From: Arabidopsis thaliana
Taxonomy: Eukaryota > Streptophyta > Magnoliopsida > Brassicales > Brassicaceae
Assembly: GCF_000001735.4 (NCBI RefSeq)
Contig: NC_003071.7
Coordinates: 8,859,151 to 8,923,150 of the forward strand
Length of the DNA stretch: 64,000 nucleotides
Reading direction: 5' to 3'
Under the pieces are notes generated by a model that worked only from the letters and a program-made list of their open reading frames with translations, had not been told where the DNA came from and searched no databases. The translations under genes and the position numbers were made by a program. Positions 44,804-57,700 of this stretch are shown here, piece after piece (positions within the stretch are counted from its first letter, which is position 1; the number at the start of each line of letters is the position of its first letter).

Positions 44804-47800
44804 TTAAGCTGGAGGAAGTGGGCGACGACATGTTGGGCACTCCATCTTTATATCCATCCATCTCTGTAAGCATCCCGAGTGGAATATATGCTCACACGGC
44901 GTTACCATGCAATCATTAATACGGTGTCTGAGATCAATCGTGGTCATGCAGATTACGCAGTCCCTGCTTCGGTTTACATTATGATCGAGTCTTCTGTAGT
45001 AGCTGTATTTCTCAGGTAGCAACTGCCAAATCAGAAGCAAACACATGAACTAAAGACAACTAAGCAATTTACTATCAATCTACAAAGTCATCAGACCAAC
45101 GAACCTTTCGAGGGACAAAGCAACGAGACCCGAAATAATGCTGAAGAAGAAGAACACCAGCTTGAAACCCCATGAATGCACACAGGCTTACACACCAGGC
45201 CTTGCTGGGCTCTACACGCATGAAGTTCTTCGGGCAACCAAAAACATACAACGGTATAGCAAGTCGTGTAACAGTCATCCCTAGTATATAATATGGGTGC
45301 AGAGGCTTTCGAGAATCACGAACAACGTTTGCAACTATCTGGGGAATCCAAAATGAGTACATGAGTAGGAGGATCGGCCGCATGTAGTTGTGGAACTCGT
45401 ACATTAATAATATGCCTCCAAGAAGGATTCCATCTGTTGAAAATCATTACAATGAGAGAAACTTTAAACATCTGTGAGAATTTCTAAGCATTTACTTGAT
45501 GATGAACAAACACAAAAGAAATCAAGTACTCACAGAAACGGCTGTACAAAAAGGAGAGCTCACGCCTCATTGTTTCCCAGCCCTCACCGCTGGTTGAAGG
45601 CCTGGTCGCTTTCCATATGGACAGAAGATATCTCATCTCAAATATCGAAAACACTACAAATTTGAAGAACGCAGCTGTTGCAAAAGCGTTAAACAGGGAT
45701 TCTGCATGAGAATAAAATAGAATGATTGAGAAAAGCATGACATGGTAAGAAATAGACAGTTATGAGAATTTCCATCACAATCATTGAGAAATGTTCTTAG
45801 ACAGAGTATGAAAAGCTATGAAGATAATTATCAAAACAAAGAGGGCACATTGTGAAGAATAGCGAGATTATATTTAAAATACATACCAACTAAAATCCCA
45901 GCTGTGAGATGTAAAAGGCATAAATAAGAATCCATGATGGCTTGTTGCCCGATCATTACTATAGAGACCTTTGCGGCACCCTTGTATACAAGAAGAGTCA
46001 TCCAAAAGTTAGCATCCAGTCTCTTCTCTTAGAAAGATCAGATAAACAAACAATGAGAATCTTACGGATTGTGTGTTACTGTGCTCCATTTGCCGGATCA
46101 ATAAAAGAACCTGGAGGAACGAGACCTAGGTACAATAACAAGTTAAGGAATCCGCTAAAACTGCCATGTGTTTGTCATTTTCTGATGGAATGGAAAAGAG
46201 ATTGGAACAAAGGATACAAAAGTGACCATCAATGTATAGTTCACAGCCTTGTTATAGTAGACTTCGACGTTTATGGAGGTTGCATTCAGCGACAATGGCG
46301 AAAAACAATCTACTTCATCATCTACTGCAGGACTTTCCATCAATCCTTCAATTTGATAACGATCTTTGTCCCCATCTACCAAAATAAGTAAAACTCGTTC
46401 TCAAAGTCAGACTAAAATTAGCTAAGAAGGCAAGAACTGAGCCAGCATCATCATTTCAACGCCAAGTGTTAGAAGGCATACATACTGTTTTCACTAGAAG
46501 TGCTTTGGGATATTTGGGCAGCTATTTCGATATTGCAGTGCTTCTCCATCTCATATATTGGAGCTGGAATGCAACATAAATGAAGGTCAGATGTAGCAGA
46601 AGAGTAAAACATATGGAAACAAATCCAGATCCTACTCACAAGTTTTCTGTTTCAATATTCTGTCTCTTGGAGATTCTTGAAATACTTGGGAGGAAAAAAT
46701 ACCGAGCTGTCCAACAGCAGAAAAGTTGACACTTATCAGCTCTCCAAACATTTTAACGCATCAAATAAAGATAACGAAGAATCAGAAATATGATCCATCA
46801 TCTTGTGGCAAAGTGGATCACATCAGGCATTACCAGATGATAGGGGTTGGAGAGAAGATAATCGTCTTCTAGTCCTGAATCACTCTTCTTTCCGCTGATC
46901 AATCATTAAACGTACAGACATTAGAGAACACTACCAATACTGGATCTTGAAAGCAGTTAAATAGATTTTAAAAAAAAATGTAGTTATACCTGTTAGCAAC
47001 AAGACGGAGCTGTCTAAAGGGCCAAATATATACACCTTCAACTTTAATTTGGGCACCACCCACATTGTGTTCATTGTCAAATACGTCATGGAAAACAACT
47101 GCACCCTGTTCACATTCAAAGTTAACACAAGTTCTGATTTTGCAAAGTTTTTACTAAGATCAAAAAGCACGATCTCCATGATGCAAAAGACTATGAAGAG
47201 CGACTATTCACCTGAACATAATGCACACCAGTAATTTTTGTTGGACTTGTCACTAACTCAATGACAGAGTTACCACTTTCTTTTCTGAAATCTGGAAACT
47301 TTGAAGAGCTATTTACAGTATCTAGAAACTTCCATGTGCCTGTAACATAAATACATCACGGAAATGAGCTTCAAGGTTATGATATTGAAGCAGAAAGAAA
47401 ATCAACAATACAATGCCACGAAACCTCTATATGTTCCTGTTATATTCCACGCAGAAAACGGTCCTGCTCCACCTTTTTCTTTTTTGCCAAAGAGCCACTG
47501 CAAGATCACAAAACAGTCTCAGCCTTCCCATTCTATCGAAAACTCGGCGGCAAATAGAGAGACGAAAACTGCATAATCTAATTCCCATCCTAGATTCTGA
47601 GCTATCAGAAATTCTACTATTGCAACTTAATCAAGTCAACGAACACATGAACAGCAAACTAATCAAAGACTTAGCTGATACACAAAATCAAGGAACATTG
47701 AAAACAATTTGAAACGATCATATCAAAACAACACAAACCTCATCGCCCCAGGACCGAGCAGTCTCCCTTATGGGTCTGAGTCCATTAGCTTGTTGCAGAA

Positions 47801-47867
47801 CCGCAAACCAAATAGATAAGGAGAAGAACCCGAATCCCCAAACCCCAAAATTCCCCAGATTATTCAT
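44804..47867 (-). CDS. FLY2: Transmembrane RING E3 ubiquitin ligase FLY2 (multi-exon)
   Basis: FLYING SAUCER 1 and 2 are endomembrane RING ligases; FLY1 controls pectin methylesterification in seed mucilage. The ATG at 47867 opens a hydrophobic signal (GFGFFSLSIWFAVLQQ). A lumenal domain follows, with exons around 47497, 47340-47225, 47107-46990, 46900-46860, 46700 and 46560-46390 (PSNW-like blocks such as FPDFRKESGNSVIELV and GGAQIKVEGVYIWPFRQ). Multiple transmembrane helices come next (YTLMVTFVSF, SYLCLLHLTAGILVE, FNAFATAAFFKFVVFSIF, RPILLLMYSFWIPQIVANVV, AWCVSLCAFMGFQAGVLLL). The C-terminus (45027-44804) is a cytosolic RING-H2: CVIC, then CEHIFHSGC, then CPTC. Exon ends in the middle are approximate. 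FLY1 is the other possible name; map position favours FLY2. Confidence 0.88.
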
Positions 47868-48301
47868 ATCACAACCCCAAAATCTCTAGTGATTTCACAA
47901 TGCGGAATCATCAGAACATAAAGGAGACAATAAGATCAATAAAAGAGCTTGCTTCAAGTGAAGTCAAACCACAAGAAACGAAAGATCAAATCGGCTGAAA
48001 GAGAAAGTGAGAGCCCAACAAACCGCAACTAGAAGAGATTATGACAGAGAAACAAACACTCTGGAATCACAGAACAGCAATTGACTTTGAGATTCCTCGT
48101 TTGGGGAGAAAGTTAAAAACTTTATAGAGTTCTTCTCTAATCTATTAGTATAATATATGTTTGGAGAGAACAAAGGTGGAAACTTGGAATGTCGGAGTTT
48201 TACTTTTTGTAAGACCATCTCCATCATCAGTATAAGTGAGTAAAGTTTCTCAAAAAAAAAAAATATTAATATTTTAATTAAGACAGATATATTAATTGTT
48301 A
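47868..48301. other. FLY2 upstream region
   Basis: 5' leader and promoter of FLY2. No further gene is seen. Confidence 0.45.
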
Positions 48302-48845
48302 TCTATATATACATTTTTGCAGTCATTTTGTAAAATAAATCCTAGAGTTGGGAGTTATTTACAATGGTTGCCATTAACTATTAATTATTGATTTTTTTCC
48401 AGCGATAAATTGATTAACAAACTAAAAATATTCTAAATATATTCAGCAACTATTTAAAACAAAAAATGTTTGACAAACAAAAATATAATTGCAATCCCTT
48501 AAAATGAGCAAAACCCACCTAGATACATTCTTTATCTATCCAATAAATCTTTTTTCTCCAAAATTTGAACTAGATTTTGGTAACTATTTTAAACAAATAT
48601 TTGTTTGACAAACCAAAATACAATTGCAATTCCGTAAAATATTTATTTTAATTATATATTTAAATTAGCGGTGTACCGCGGGTTTTTTTTACGGGACGGA
48701 TTTGGCGAGACGGGTTTGGTAGGACGTTACTTAATAACAATTGTAAACTATAAAATAAAAATAAATAGATTTAATTTGCAAACTTTTATATATACTAATT
48801 TAAAAAATAAGTTGTCCCCGCGGTATACCGCGGGTTAAAATCTAG
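48302..48845 (+). mobile_element. Short non-autonomous Helitron
   Basis: The 3' end is clear: a perfect palindrome CCCGCGGTATACCGCGGG (about 48817-48834), seven bases, then CTAG (48842-48845) followed by T. A candidate 5' end is TCTATATATACATTTTTGC at 48302, preceded by A, in the style of Arabidopsis Helitrons. An imperfect internal copy of the terminal motif (GGTGTACCGCGGG, about 48669) suggests nested or duplicated ends. No coding capacity. Confidence 0.65.
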
Positions 48846-50304
48846 TTTAATAGTTAAACTTATAGTAGGATAATATCTGTCCAAATTGAATGAGAATAGT
48901 TTCTCAAATTTTTTCCTGGGAGAAACTTAATTCTCTTTTTCTCCTACTTTTTCTTCCTTCTCTTTTACTTTTTCTTTTTTTATTATATTTTTTTTATTGG
49001 GTATCATTGAGAGACTACTGATAAAAATGCTCTAAAGTTTCAATCTCGAAGACGATCTCTCTTGAGTTTGAGCTCTCTCTGTCTCTGAGATTAAATCTTC
49101 TTTTGTTACGTAATCTTTCTTATTTCCCTTTTTCTTGTGGGCAAAAACATTAAATTGAAGAATTTTTTTAAAATGATTTTAAACAAAATAAAACAATTTA
49201 AATAGACTGAGATTTTATGCATATGCAAATGTTGACAATTTAAATATTTAATATTTGATAGAAACGTATTTTTACATGTTTTCTCATCATAATTTTCTAC
49301 ATTTTGTGTGATAAAAACATCATATATTATGACAAAGAATAACAAAAATAAAGAAAAAATAACTCACTATTCCATTTTAAGACTTATTGGTCAGAATATA
49401 AAGGATTATATATCTCCATCAAGTTTCAATCATACTTGGAGTTGGAAGTAAACACTAACATTAGCATCATCTACAGCTGCATATCACATTTCAAAATATA
49501 ATTTTGCACCGCTGAAGTATACGGAATCTACACCTTTCATTGTAATTAATCACAAAAATTATATAAAAATATGTTTTCAATATTTTTTTAATGTGTTATT
49601 TTGTATCACTTTTAACTATTTATGTACTGCTAATCTATCTTTTTACTAGCTAAAAAACTTAATACTATGTTGTGTTATTAATCAGATCCTTTTTGTTTAA
49701 TATTTAAGAAAGATGTTTAACACCTAGTTTCTTACTATTAATCTCAAAGTAGTTTTATCTTTCAAAATTTTATACATACACTATGTTCAAATAAAATTTT
49801 GTTAAATCACCAATTAATATTTGTTAGAATTATACTAAATCCAAATCCAAAATAACTACAAATTGTGTTGCCCCCTCAATTTTGTTAAATACACACGTTT
49901 AGTTTTTAACAAATTGTTAATGGGTATTCTATTTTAGTAACTTCCCACTTATGATTTGATAGCATTACTTCCATACCCTTTTAGTAACTTTATTTTAATG
50001 GGTATTCAATTTTAGTAACTTTCGCTCGAACATCAATGTTATGTCATATGTTGAAGTCATTATTAAGTTTTGACCGATTAATTATGTGAATTGACTAAAG
50101 AATCAAGATTAATACGTTAGATATAAATATTTGATGAACCAAGGAGTTACAAGTTATCAGATATGAATACGTTGCCATAGAAAGTGAACCTGGAGACCAC
50201 AAAAAAAAACACCACTATAAAACTGTAGAGTATTAACGACGTGCTTAATTACAAACCTAAGGCTCTAATTAATCAAATCATTCACTGTCCACTTGACTCT
50301 CTCA
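48846..50304. other. AT-rich intergenic region upstream of RALFL14
   Basis: No gene was recognised. A short repeat of GGGTATTC-ATTTTAGTAACTT occurs at about 49921-49944 and 49999-50022. The last ~150 bases form the RALFL14 promoter, with CACTATAAAACTG (about 50211) as a likely TATA box. Confidence 0.5.
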
Positions 50305-50622
50305 ATGAAAATTTATATGAAGCTCTTAATCTTCGCCGTTATTATCTCAGTGGTTTTATTCCCAGTGTTGGTCTCATCTCGAACGATAAAATGTGACCAG
50401 TTGAGTGGAAAATGCATCAACGGTGAAGAAAAAGAGATCATGAACATGAGATTAGGTTTGGATGTGAGCAGCCGTAGGATTCTACAAGCATCGAGATATA
50501 TAAGCTACGAAGCATTGAAGAAAAACTTACCAGATAACCGACGTGGTGAACCGGATCAACGGGATAACCCATACCGACGAAGTTGTGATGTCCATTCACA
50601 TTGTTACCGGTTTACGAATTAG
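50305..50622 (+). CDS. RALFL14: RALF-like signalling peptide precursor (single exon)
   Basis: Rapid alkalinization factors are secreted peptides that bind CrRLK1L receptors such as FERONIA. The ATG at 50305 begins a hydrophobic signal peptide (LLIFAVIISVVLFPVLVSS). The propeptide contains a RRIL site at about residue 58, the S1P-type processing site, and the mature part starts ASRYISYEAL with the YISY receptor-binding motif. Only two cysteines remain in the mature region, near the C-terminus (RSCDVHSHCYRF); canonical RALFs have four, and the first disulfide pair, normally in the middle, is absent. Two other cysteines lie in the propeptide. Precursor length is 105 residues, normal for the family. 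RALFL14 is assigned from map position. Confidence 0.88.
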   Translation: MKIYMKLLIFAVIISVVLFPVLVSSRTIKCDQLSGKCINGEEKEIMNMRLGLDVSSRRILQASRYISYEALKKNLPDNRRGEPDQRDNPYRRSCDVHSHCYRFTN

Positions 50623-51754
50623 ATATGAACCCTCTTCTTTTTTTTCTTCTTAATGTTTCCGTTTATTTTCTCTGTTTTGATGATTTGGTGTGTTTTGTTT
50701 TCTATTTATTTTTTGTATCTTCCGATCAAATTATAATTTTTAATTTCATTATCTTTTTACGACTCATATCATCATGTCCAAAATCCAAATAAAATGGTGA
50801 TACAATAGCGGTCGTAGTGGCCACATTAGCTACATTGCACCATTATAAGAAACTTGTTATGTGTTTTAAAAGTTTCATTAAATTGTGGAAGTTCGTTTTC
50901 AAAGATTTAAGCCTTCGAAATGATACTCTCTCATTTGGGGTTCAAATTCATAAAAAAAATTCTATTTAGTTTTCTTTGAATCAATCTCATTATGTTTAAA
51001 GATTGTCATCATTTTCACAAATAGATTGACGTTTTTTTTTTAATGTGATCAGTTCCATTTTGAATTTAATAAAGGATTAAAAATATTGAATTAGAGTTTG
51101 ACTCGCTATTAATTTTAGAGTTAATTAGGCAGATGGCAGTTCAAAACAAATAAATTTAAATTAAATAAATAGTAATGATATGAGTTATTGCTATGAAATA
51201 GTGTAATATTTTTGAAAGAATTTCGATTTTTTTCTTGGTAAAATGTAACGCCATAGTTTATTGGATGTACTTTAAAGTGTATATATTAAATATTTCCGTG
51301 AATAAATACTAATATGAAACATGTTAAATACCAATACAAAATTTCAGAATAATATTCACATGCTTATACAAAAGAAATATAAAAGTATCTTTGCTCGGGT
51401 AACTACTCTTCAGCTGCTAAACAAACCTCGGGACAAGCTCAATCATATCTTGCTTCATTTTGGCATTCTAAACATCAATTTATATTGTGTGGAGAGGGAT
51501 AGAAACGAACGAAAACATGGTACTTCTCATCGCACGGTTGGTTGGTTGACTCACGTAACAGAGAAAACAATTTGACAACGTGTGATATCACTTAGATATC
51601 AAGACGTCCCATGATTGACATTACTTCTCCAGAGATGGTTTCAAGCTTGGGGAATCCATTAATTTTTGTTTTGCTTTAGTTTTCCTTTTCAAATTGGTTT
51701 CTCTCCATTGTACATAAACGCTTCATCTCTTGATCTATAAATTTAAAATTTCAT

Positions 51755-51791
<37 letters not shown>

Positions 51792-51836
51792 CAAAAAATA
51801 AGATGAGAAAACGATATATTTTTTCTCGAAAACTAT
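50623..51836. other. AT-rich intergenic region
   Basis: RALFL14 3' flank, AT-rich spacer, and an AT-dinucleotide run (51757-51789) just before the TRIM element. The frame 51321-51575 has no recognised domain. Confidence 0.5.
51757..51789. repeat. (AT)n microsatellite
   Basis: About 16 AT units adjacent to the TRIM insertion. Confidence 0.9.
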
Positions 51837-52373
51837 TGTTGGGTACAAATCAAAGTTCCCACATCGGAAGTTTAGAAAAAGAGTTTCTAATATATAAGTC
51901 AAGTCCAACTCCAACTAGTATGAGACATTTTGGGAAGGAACCCAATAACAAATCCTTGCGGGCTTGAACATATAAGCTCAAAGAGGACAATATCACACTA
52001 AATAGGAGTTGAAATGGGCTTAGAAAGCCCATTAAATGGTATTAGAGCCTAGTTTGAAAAAGTGGACCTAGGACTTGGGCTATGATCGGTGTGGGAAAAT
52101 CTCTCAAACATGACACGATAAGAAGGTGCCTCAAAAGAGAGGCCCAAGTTCGTGGTCTTTGGTTTGAAGGGGAGATTGTTGGGTACAAACCAAAGGTCCC
52201 ACATCGGAAGTTTAGAAAAAAGGGTTTCTAATATATAAGCCAAGTCCAACTCTAACTAGTATGAGGTCTTTTGGGAAGGAACCCAATAACAAATCCTTGC
52301 GGGCTTGAACATATAAGCTCAAAGAAGATAATATCATACTAAATGAGAGTTGGAATGGGCTTAGAAAGCCCAT
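51837..52373 (+). mobile_element. Intact TRIM retrotransposon (Katydid-like), two LTRs and primer sites
   Basis: The left LTR (51837-52032) and right LTR (52177-52373) both begin TGTTGGGTACAAA and end GGGCTTAGAAAGCCCAT. They are about 197 bp and differ at only a handful of sites. Next to the left LTR is TGGTATTAGAGCCT (52037-52050), matching the initiator-methionine tRNA primer site. Just before the right LTR is a polypurine tract AAGGGGAGA (52167-52175). The interior is about 144 bp with no coding. A perfect 7-bp repeat AAACTAT flanks the element (51830-51836 and 52374-52380). These are the defining traits of terminal-repeat retrotransposons in miniature. Confidence 0.93.
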
Positions 52374-52380
52374 AAACTAT

Positions 52381-53012
52381 AACATCACATCAGATAGAAC
52401 TCAATATATAGCTCAATATATGACCACGTTCCAATGTCCCCGCAAAATTACTTCTTAACCTATATCTCCCGAACTCAAATCCAGTTTAATACGGTTTAGT
52501 ATTTTTGTTAATTAGTATATATGGCGATATTTGATATTTCTTGGTTTTTGATTGGTGGTAACTGGGAGGGCAAGAATATAAAATTTACCATATTTTTAAA
52601 AAAACTAGCTAGTGATACAAAAAACAAAACGATTATCATATACTTCTACCGTTTTTCGTATTGCTCTTATTGTTTTTTTTTTTTCTTACAAATCAATTTT
52701 TTTTTTTTTACTTTAGTTAAATATAAAACTTTCAGATAACTCGAAACTCAAAATGTATATTATTTCTGTTAAATTTTAATGTTAATCACTCGTATACAGT
52801 CAATATAAAAAAAAATCACAAATGTCTAATTTCTTCCAGCACCAATGACACAAAACAGCATCTTCGTCCCTTACTACACAATGTAGAGGCTCGAATCACA
52901 GCCGCTGAGACCATTTCTTGCTAAGTTCAAATCAGAAACCATAATTAACACTCATGACTCACCCTAATCACTTAATAATTACAAGTCATCAAAAAAACAT
53001 AGTACAAAAATA
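52381..53012. other. Spacer downstream of the TRIM
   Basis: AT-rich; the last ~200 bases are the 3' UTR of the DUF506 gene. No other feature. Confidence 0.5.
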
Positions 53013-54322
53013 TCACACGACCGCTACAGTGGCCGGACCGGCAGAGAAACCACCTAAGAGACCATCATAGTTCAACATAGAAACCCTAGGCTTCGCCACC
53101 GGCACCCAATTTTCTGGCTCCATGGCCTCGGAAACCGAAGCTTCCAAGGAGCTAGATCGATCACATGTGCCAAGCCACTTGGCTTGCATGTACTTGTGTT
53201 TTCTCCAAGGAGCCATATGCATTTTCTTGTCTCTCAAGCATTTCTTTCCCGCTATGCACAATATCTTTATCAGAGATCGAAGCCTCTCGGTTTTCCCGAC
53301 GTAAACCTCAGGCAATCGACTGATAAGTCTTTTGTACTCTTCACTGCCTTTTGCAATCTCAAACTCTGCCCTAAATGATAACTCAATCACCACTCGCATC
53401 TCGCTTTTCTTTGAACCCGATCGGTCCACAATCTCTATAAATTCGTGTTCCCCTGTTTTATATTAAAATAAAATATGAGTTAGTCCAAACATTCATATAT
53501 ATAGATAGAGAGATCATATAGATATACTAGATAAAATCATATGACTTAATGTGATGACAAAATCTGATATTTGCTTGATCCACAAGTAACAAATAAAAGA
53601 ATGGGTCTAAAAAAGTCTTTCGTGTTCTTGTGGACATAATAATATTTGTCCAATTTAAAAATAATTATCTTCCATTTGAGAAATGATAACGATGGCTGAA
53701 TATTTCAGAACCAGTCTTTTAATAATAATGAATATAAAAATATATGAGGTAGTTAGTTTGTACCTGCAGGGATGTCTTGACAACTTCTCCATTTAGATTT
53801 AGAGATGACGCAATCGTAGCCGGCGACATCTCTTAGGTGTCTAGAGATTTCGCCACGTAAGCAACTCCGGCAACCGCCGTCCACTGGTCGCCGGCAAACA
53901 CAATAAAGACCCTTAGATTTAACTTGTTTCAACGCTTCTTTTGTAGCTTGTCTAATCTTTGTCTCAATGGAACTTGTCCTATACAGTGTCCCCTACACAA
54001 TTCAAAATAATATAACAAATTTAGACACCAAATTATTTGGCTAAAAATGACAAATAACTATATAATTTTGTTTTGATAATAGAGTTTATATTTGAGAAAA
54101 AATTACCTGAAGAAGTTGTTCGTGTTCCTGCCAAAAAGCTTTGTTATCTTCAGAATTGTTATTATTGTCGTCTTCGTCACCGTCATCTTCGCCGGCGTTG
54201 AGGTTTACGGAGAAATCTTCCGGTGACTGGTTTCCTTCGTCAAGAAAACCGAAAAGAACGTCGTCGGAGCTAGCCATTCCATCGAGAAATCTCATGATGT
54301 CATCGGAATTTTGCCGATCCAT
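53013..54322 (-). CDS. DUF506 (PDDEXK-like) family protein (3 exons)
   Basis: Exons on the minus strand are 54322-54107, 53992-53764 and 53452-53013, giving 294 residues. The N-terminus is acidic (EDDGDEDDNNNNSED). The conserved domain starts in exon 2 with a cysteine-rich segment (YCVCRRPVDGGCRSCLRG) and DVAGYDCVISKSKW, then in exon 3 EHEFIEIVDRSG, MRVVIELSFRAEFEIA, a YKRLISRLPEVYVGK block and the basic block MAPWRKHKYMQAKWLG. DUF506 has been linked to the PDDEXK nuclease fold, with D-x-E-like residues in VDRSG and IELSF strands, but catalytic activity is not shown for plant members. The locus has been annotated elsewhere as a sugar-phosphate exchanger, which nothing here supports. A TATA-like TTTATATAGTAGG lies about 90 bases upstream of the ATG. 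Confidence 0.88.
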
Positions 54323-54750
54323 CGGAGTTTTTATAACAATAATAAAGGATTTATAGAGAAAAAATGTTTTTTTGTTTGGGTTGAAGAAAAACAAAGGAAA
54401 AATGGGAGTTTATATAGTAGGTGGGAGAGAATAAAATGGGACCTATCAGAAATCAGAGAAGCAGATACATGGCGCCGCGAATGGTGACGTGTGAAACTGT
54501 GATTGGAGGACGTGTAAGATCTGAGAGATGAATGATTGCTCAAGACAGCTAGTTCCCATGTCAGCATGACTAATCTCGTGAGCTTCTTCTTCTTTCGCAG
54601 AACATATCCGGATATACTCTACAAAAATACTATTCTATTTATAAAAAGATTTCTTTAAAAGTAATATATATGGATAATATGAAACACTTTTATCTAGAAG
54701 AAAAACAGATAGACATTTTTAAAAAAATCTAAATTTAAGAGATTCCAAAT
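54323..54750. promoter_or_regulatory. Upstream region of the DUF506 gene
   Basis: It includes the TATA-like box at about 54407-54419. No other gene is seen before the tandem array. Confidence 0.4.
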
Positions 54751-57700
54751 TAACATTTGTCCTAATGTATTTTTTTTTTCCTTATGCTCATCTAATGTTC
54801 CTTACTCTTATGACTAGAAATTTGTTAAAAAAAAAGTTTCTAAATACATACTATGATGTCAAAATGAGTCAATCCCACGCATGATTAATTAATTGGGGTT
54901 TACTTTAATCCAGATGTTTTTTTTTTTTTTGGTGTAAAACTTTGATTCAGATTATGCAAACCAAGTAGTAGTACTACTACATGTAACTATTTAGCCATTT
55001 ATTCGTTTAAAATTTTTTTTTTTTTTTTTGAATACTAAGAGATTTTGGGCCGAATGCCATAATCATAATAATCCTAATGTATTTTTTTTTTCTTTATGCT
55101 CCATCTAATGTTACTTACTCTTGATGACTAGAAATTTGCTAAAAAAAACGTTTCTAAACACATACTATGATGTCAAAATGAGTCAATCCCACGCATGATT
55201 AATTAATTGGGGTTTACTTTAATCCAGATGTTTTTTTTTTTTTTGGTGTAAAACTTTGATTCAGATTATGCAAACCAAGTAGTAGTACTACTACATGTAA
55301 CTATTTAGCTATTTATTCGTTTTAAATTTTTTTTTTTTTTTTTTGAATACTAAGAGATTTTGGGCCGAATGCCATAATCATAATAATCCTAATGTATTTT
55401 TTTTTCCTTACGCTCCATCTAATGTTACTTACTCTTGATGATTAGAAATTTGCTAAAAAACGTTTCTAAACACATACTATGATGTCAAAATGAGTCAATC
55501 CCACGCATGATTAATTAATTGGGGTTTACTTTAATCCAGATGTTTTTCTTTTTTTTGGTGTAAAACTTTGATTCAGATTATGCAAACCAAGTAGTAGTAC
55601 TACTACATGTAACTATTTAGCTATTTATTCGTTTTAAATTTTTTTTTTTTTTTTTTTGAATACTAAGAGATTTTGGGCCGAATGCCATAATCATAATAAT
55701 CCTAATGTATTTTTTTTTTCCTTACGCTCCATCTAATGTTACTTACTCTTGATGACTAGAAATTTGCTAAAAAAAACGTTTCTAAACACATACTATGATG
55801 TCAAAATGAGTCAATCCCACGCATGATTAATTAATTGGGGTTTACTTTAATCCAGATTTTTTTCTTTTTTTTGGTGTAAAACTTTGATTCAGATTATGCA
55901 AACCAAGTAGTAGTACTACTACATGTAACTATTTAGCTATTTATTCGTTTTAAATTTTTTTTTTTTTTTTTTGAATACTAAGAGATTTTGGGCCGAATGC
56001 CATAATCATAATAATCCTAATGTATTTTTTTTTTCCTTACGCTCCATCTAATGTTACTTACTCTTGATGACTAGAAATTTGCTAAAAAAAATGTTTCTAA
56101 ACACATACTATGATGTCAAAATGAGTCAATCCCACGCATGATTAATTAATTGGGGTTTACTTTAATCCAGATTTTTTTCTTTTTTTTGGTGTAAAACTTT
56201 GATTCAGATTATGCAAACCAAGTAGTAGTACTACTACATGTAACTATTTAGCTATTTATTCGTTTTAAATTTTTTTTTTTTTTTTTTGAATACTAAGAGA
56301 TTTTGGGCCGAATGCCATAATCATAATAATCCTAATGTATTTTTTTTTTCCTTACGCTCCATCTAATGTTACTTACTCTTGATGACTAGAAATTTGCTAA
56401 AAAAAACGTTTCTAAACACATACTATGATGTAAAAATGAGTCAATCCCACGCATGATTAATTAATTGGGGTTTACTTTAATCCAGATTTTTTTCTTTTTT
56501 TTGGTGTAAAACTTTGATTCAGATTATGCAAACCAAGTAGTAGTACTACTATATGTAACTATTTAGCCATTTATTCGTTTTAAATTTTTTTTTTTTTTTT
56601 TGAATACTAAGAGATTTTGGGCCGAATGCCATAATCATAATAATTCTAATGTATTTTTTTTTTCCTTACGCTCCATCTAATGTTACTTACTCTTGATGAC
56701 TAGAAATTTGCTAAAAAAAACGTTTCTAAACACATACTATGATGTCAAAATGAGTCAATTCCACGCATGATTAATTAATTGGGGTTTACTTTAATCCAGA
56801 TTTTTTTCTTTTTTTTGGTGTAAAACTTTGATTCAGATTATGCAAACCAAGTAGTAGTACTACTACATGTAACTATTTAGCCATTTATTCGTTTTAAATT
56901 TTTTTTTTTTTTTTTTGAATACTAAGAGATTTTGGGCCGAATGCCATAATCATAATAATCCTAATGTATTTTTTTTTTCCTTACGCTCTATCTAATGTTA
57001 CTTACTCTTGATGACTAGAAATTTGCTAAAAAAAACGTTTCTAAACACATACTATGATGTCAAAATGAGTCAATTCCACGCATGATTAATTAATTGGGGT
57101 TTACTTTAATCCAGATTTTTTTCTTTTTTTTGGTGTAAAACTTTGATTCAGATTATGCAAACCAAGTAGTAGTACTACTACATGTAACTATTTAGCCATT
57201 TATTCGTTTTAAATTTTTTTTTTTTTTTTTTGAATACTAAGAGATTTTGGGCCGAATGCCATAATCATAATAATCCTAATGTATTTTTTTTTCCTTACGC
57301 TCCATCTAATGTTACTTACTCTTGATGATTAGAAATTTGCTAAAAAAAACGTTTCTAAACACATACTATGATGTCAAAATGAGTCAATCCCACGCATGAT
57401 TAATTAATTGGGGTTTACTTTAATCCAGATTTTTTTCTTTTTTTTTGGTGTAAAACTTTGATTCAGATTATGCAAACCAAGTAGTAGTACTACTACATGT
57501 AACTATTTAGCCATTTATTCGTTTTAAATTTTTTTTTTTTTTTGAATACTAAGAGGTTTTGGGCCGAATGCCATAATCATAATAATCCTAATGTATTTTT
57601 TTTTTCCTTACGCTCCATCTAATGTTACTTACTCTTGATGACTAGAAATTTGCTAAAAAAAACGTTTCTAAACACATACTATGATGTCAAAATGAGTCAA

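Noticed and set aside
50293-50304. Upstream TTG as the RALF start
   Set aside because: Plant translation would start at the ATG at 50305, which directly precedes the signal peptide.
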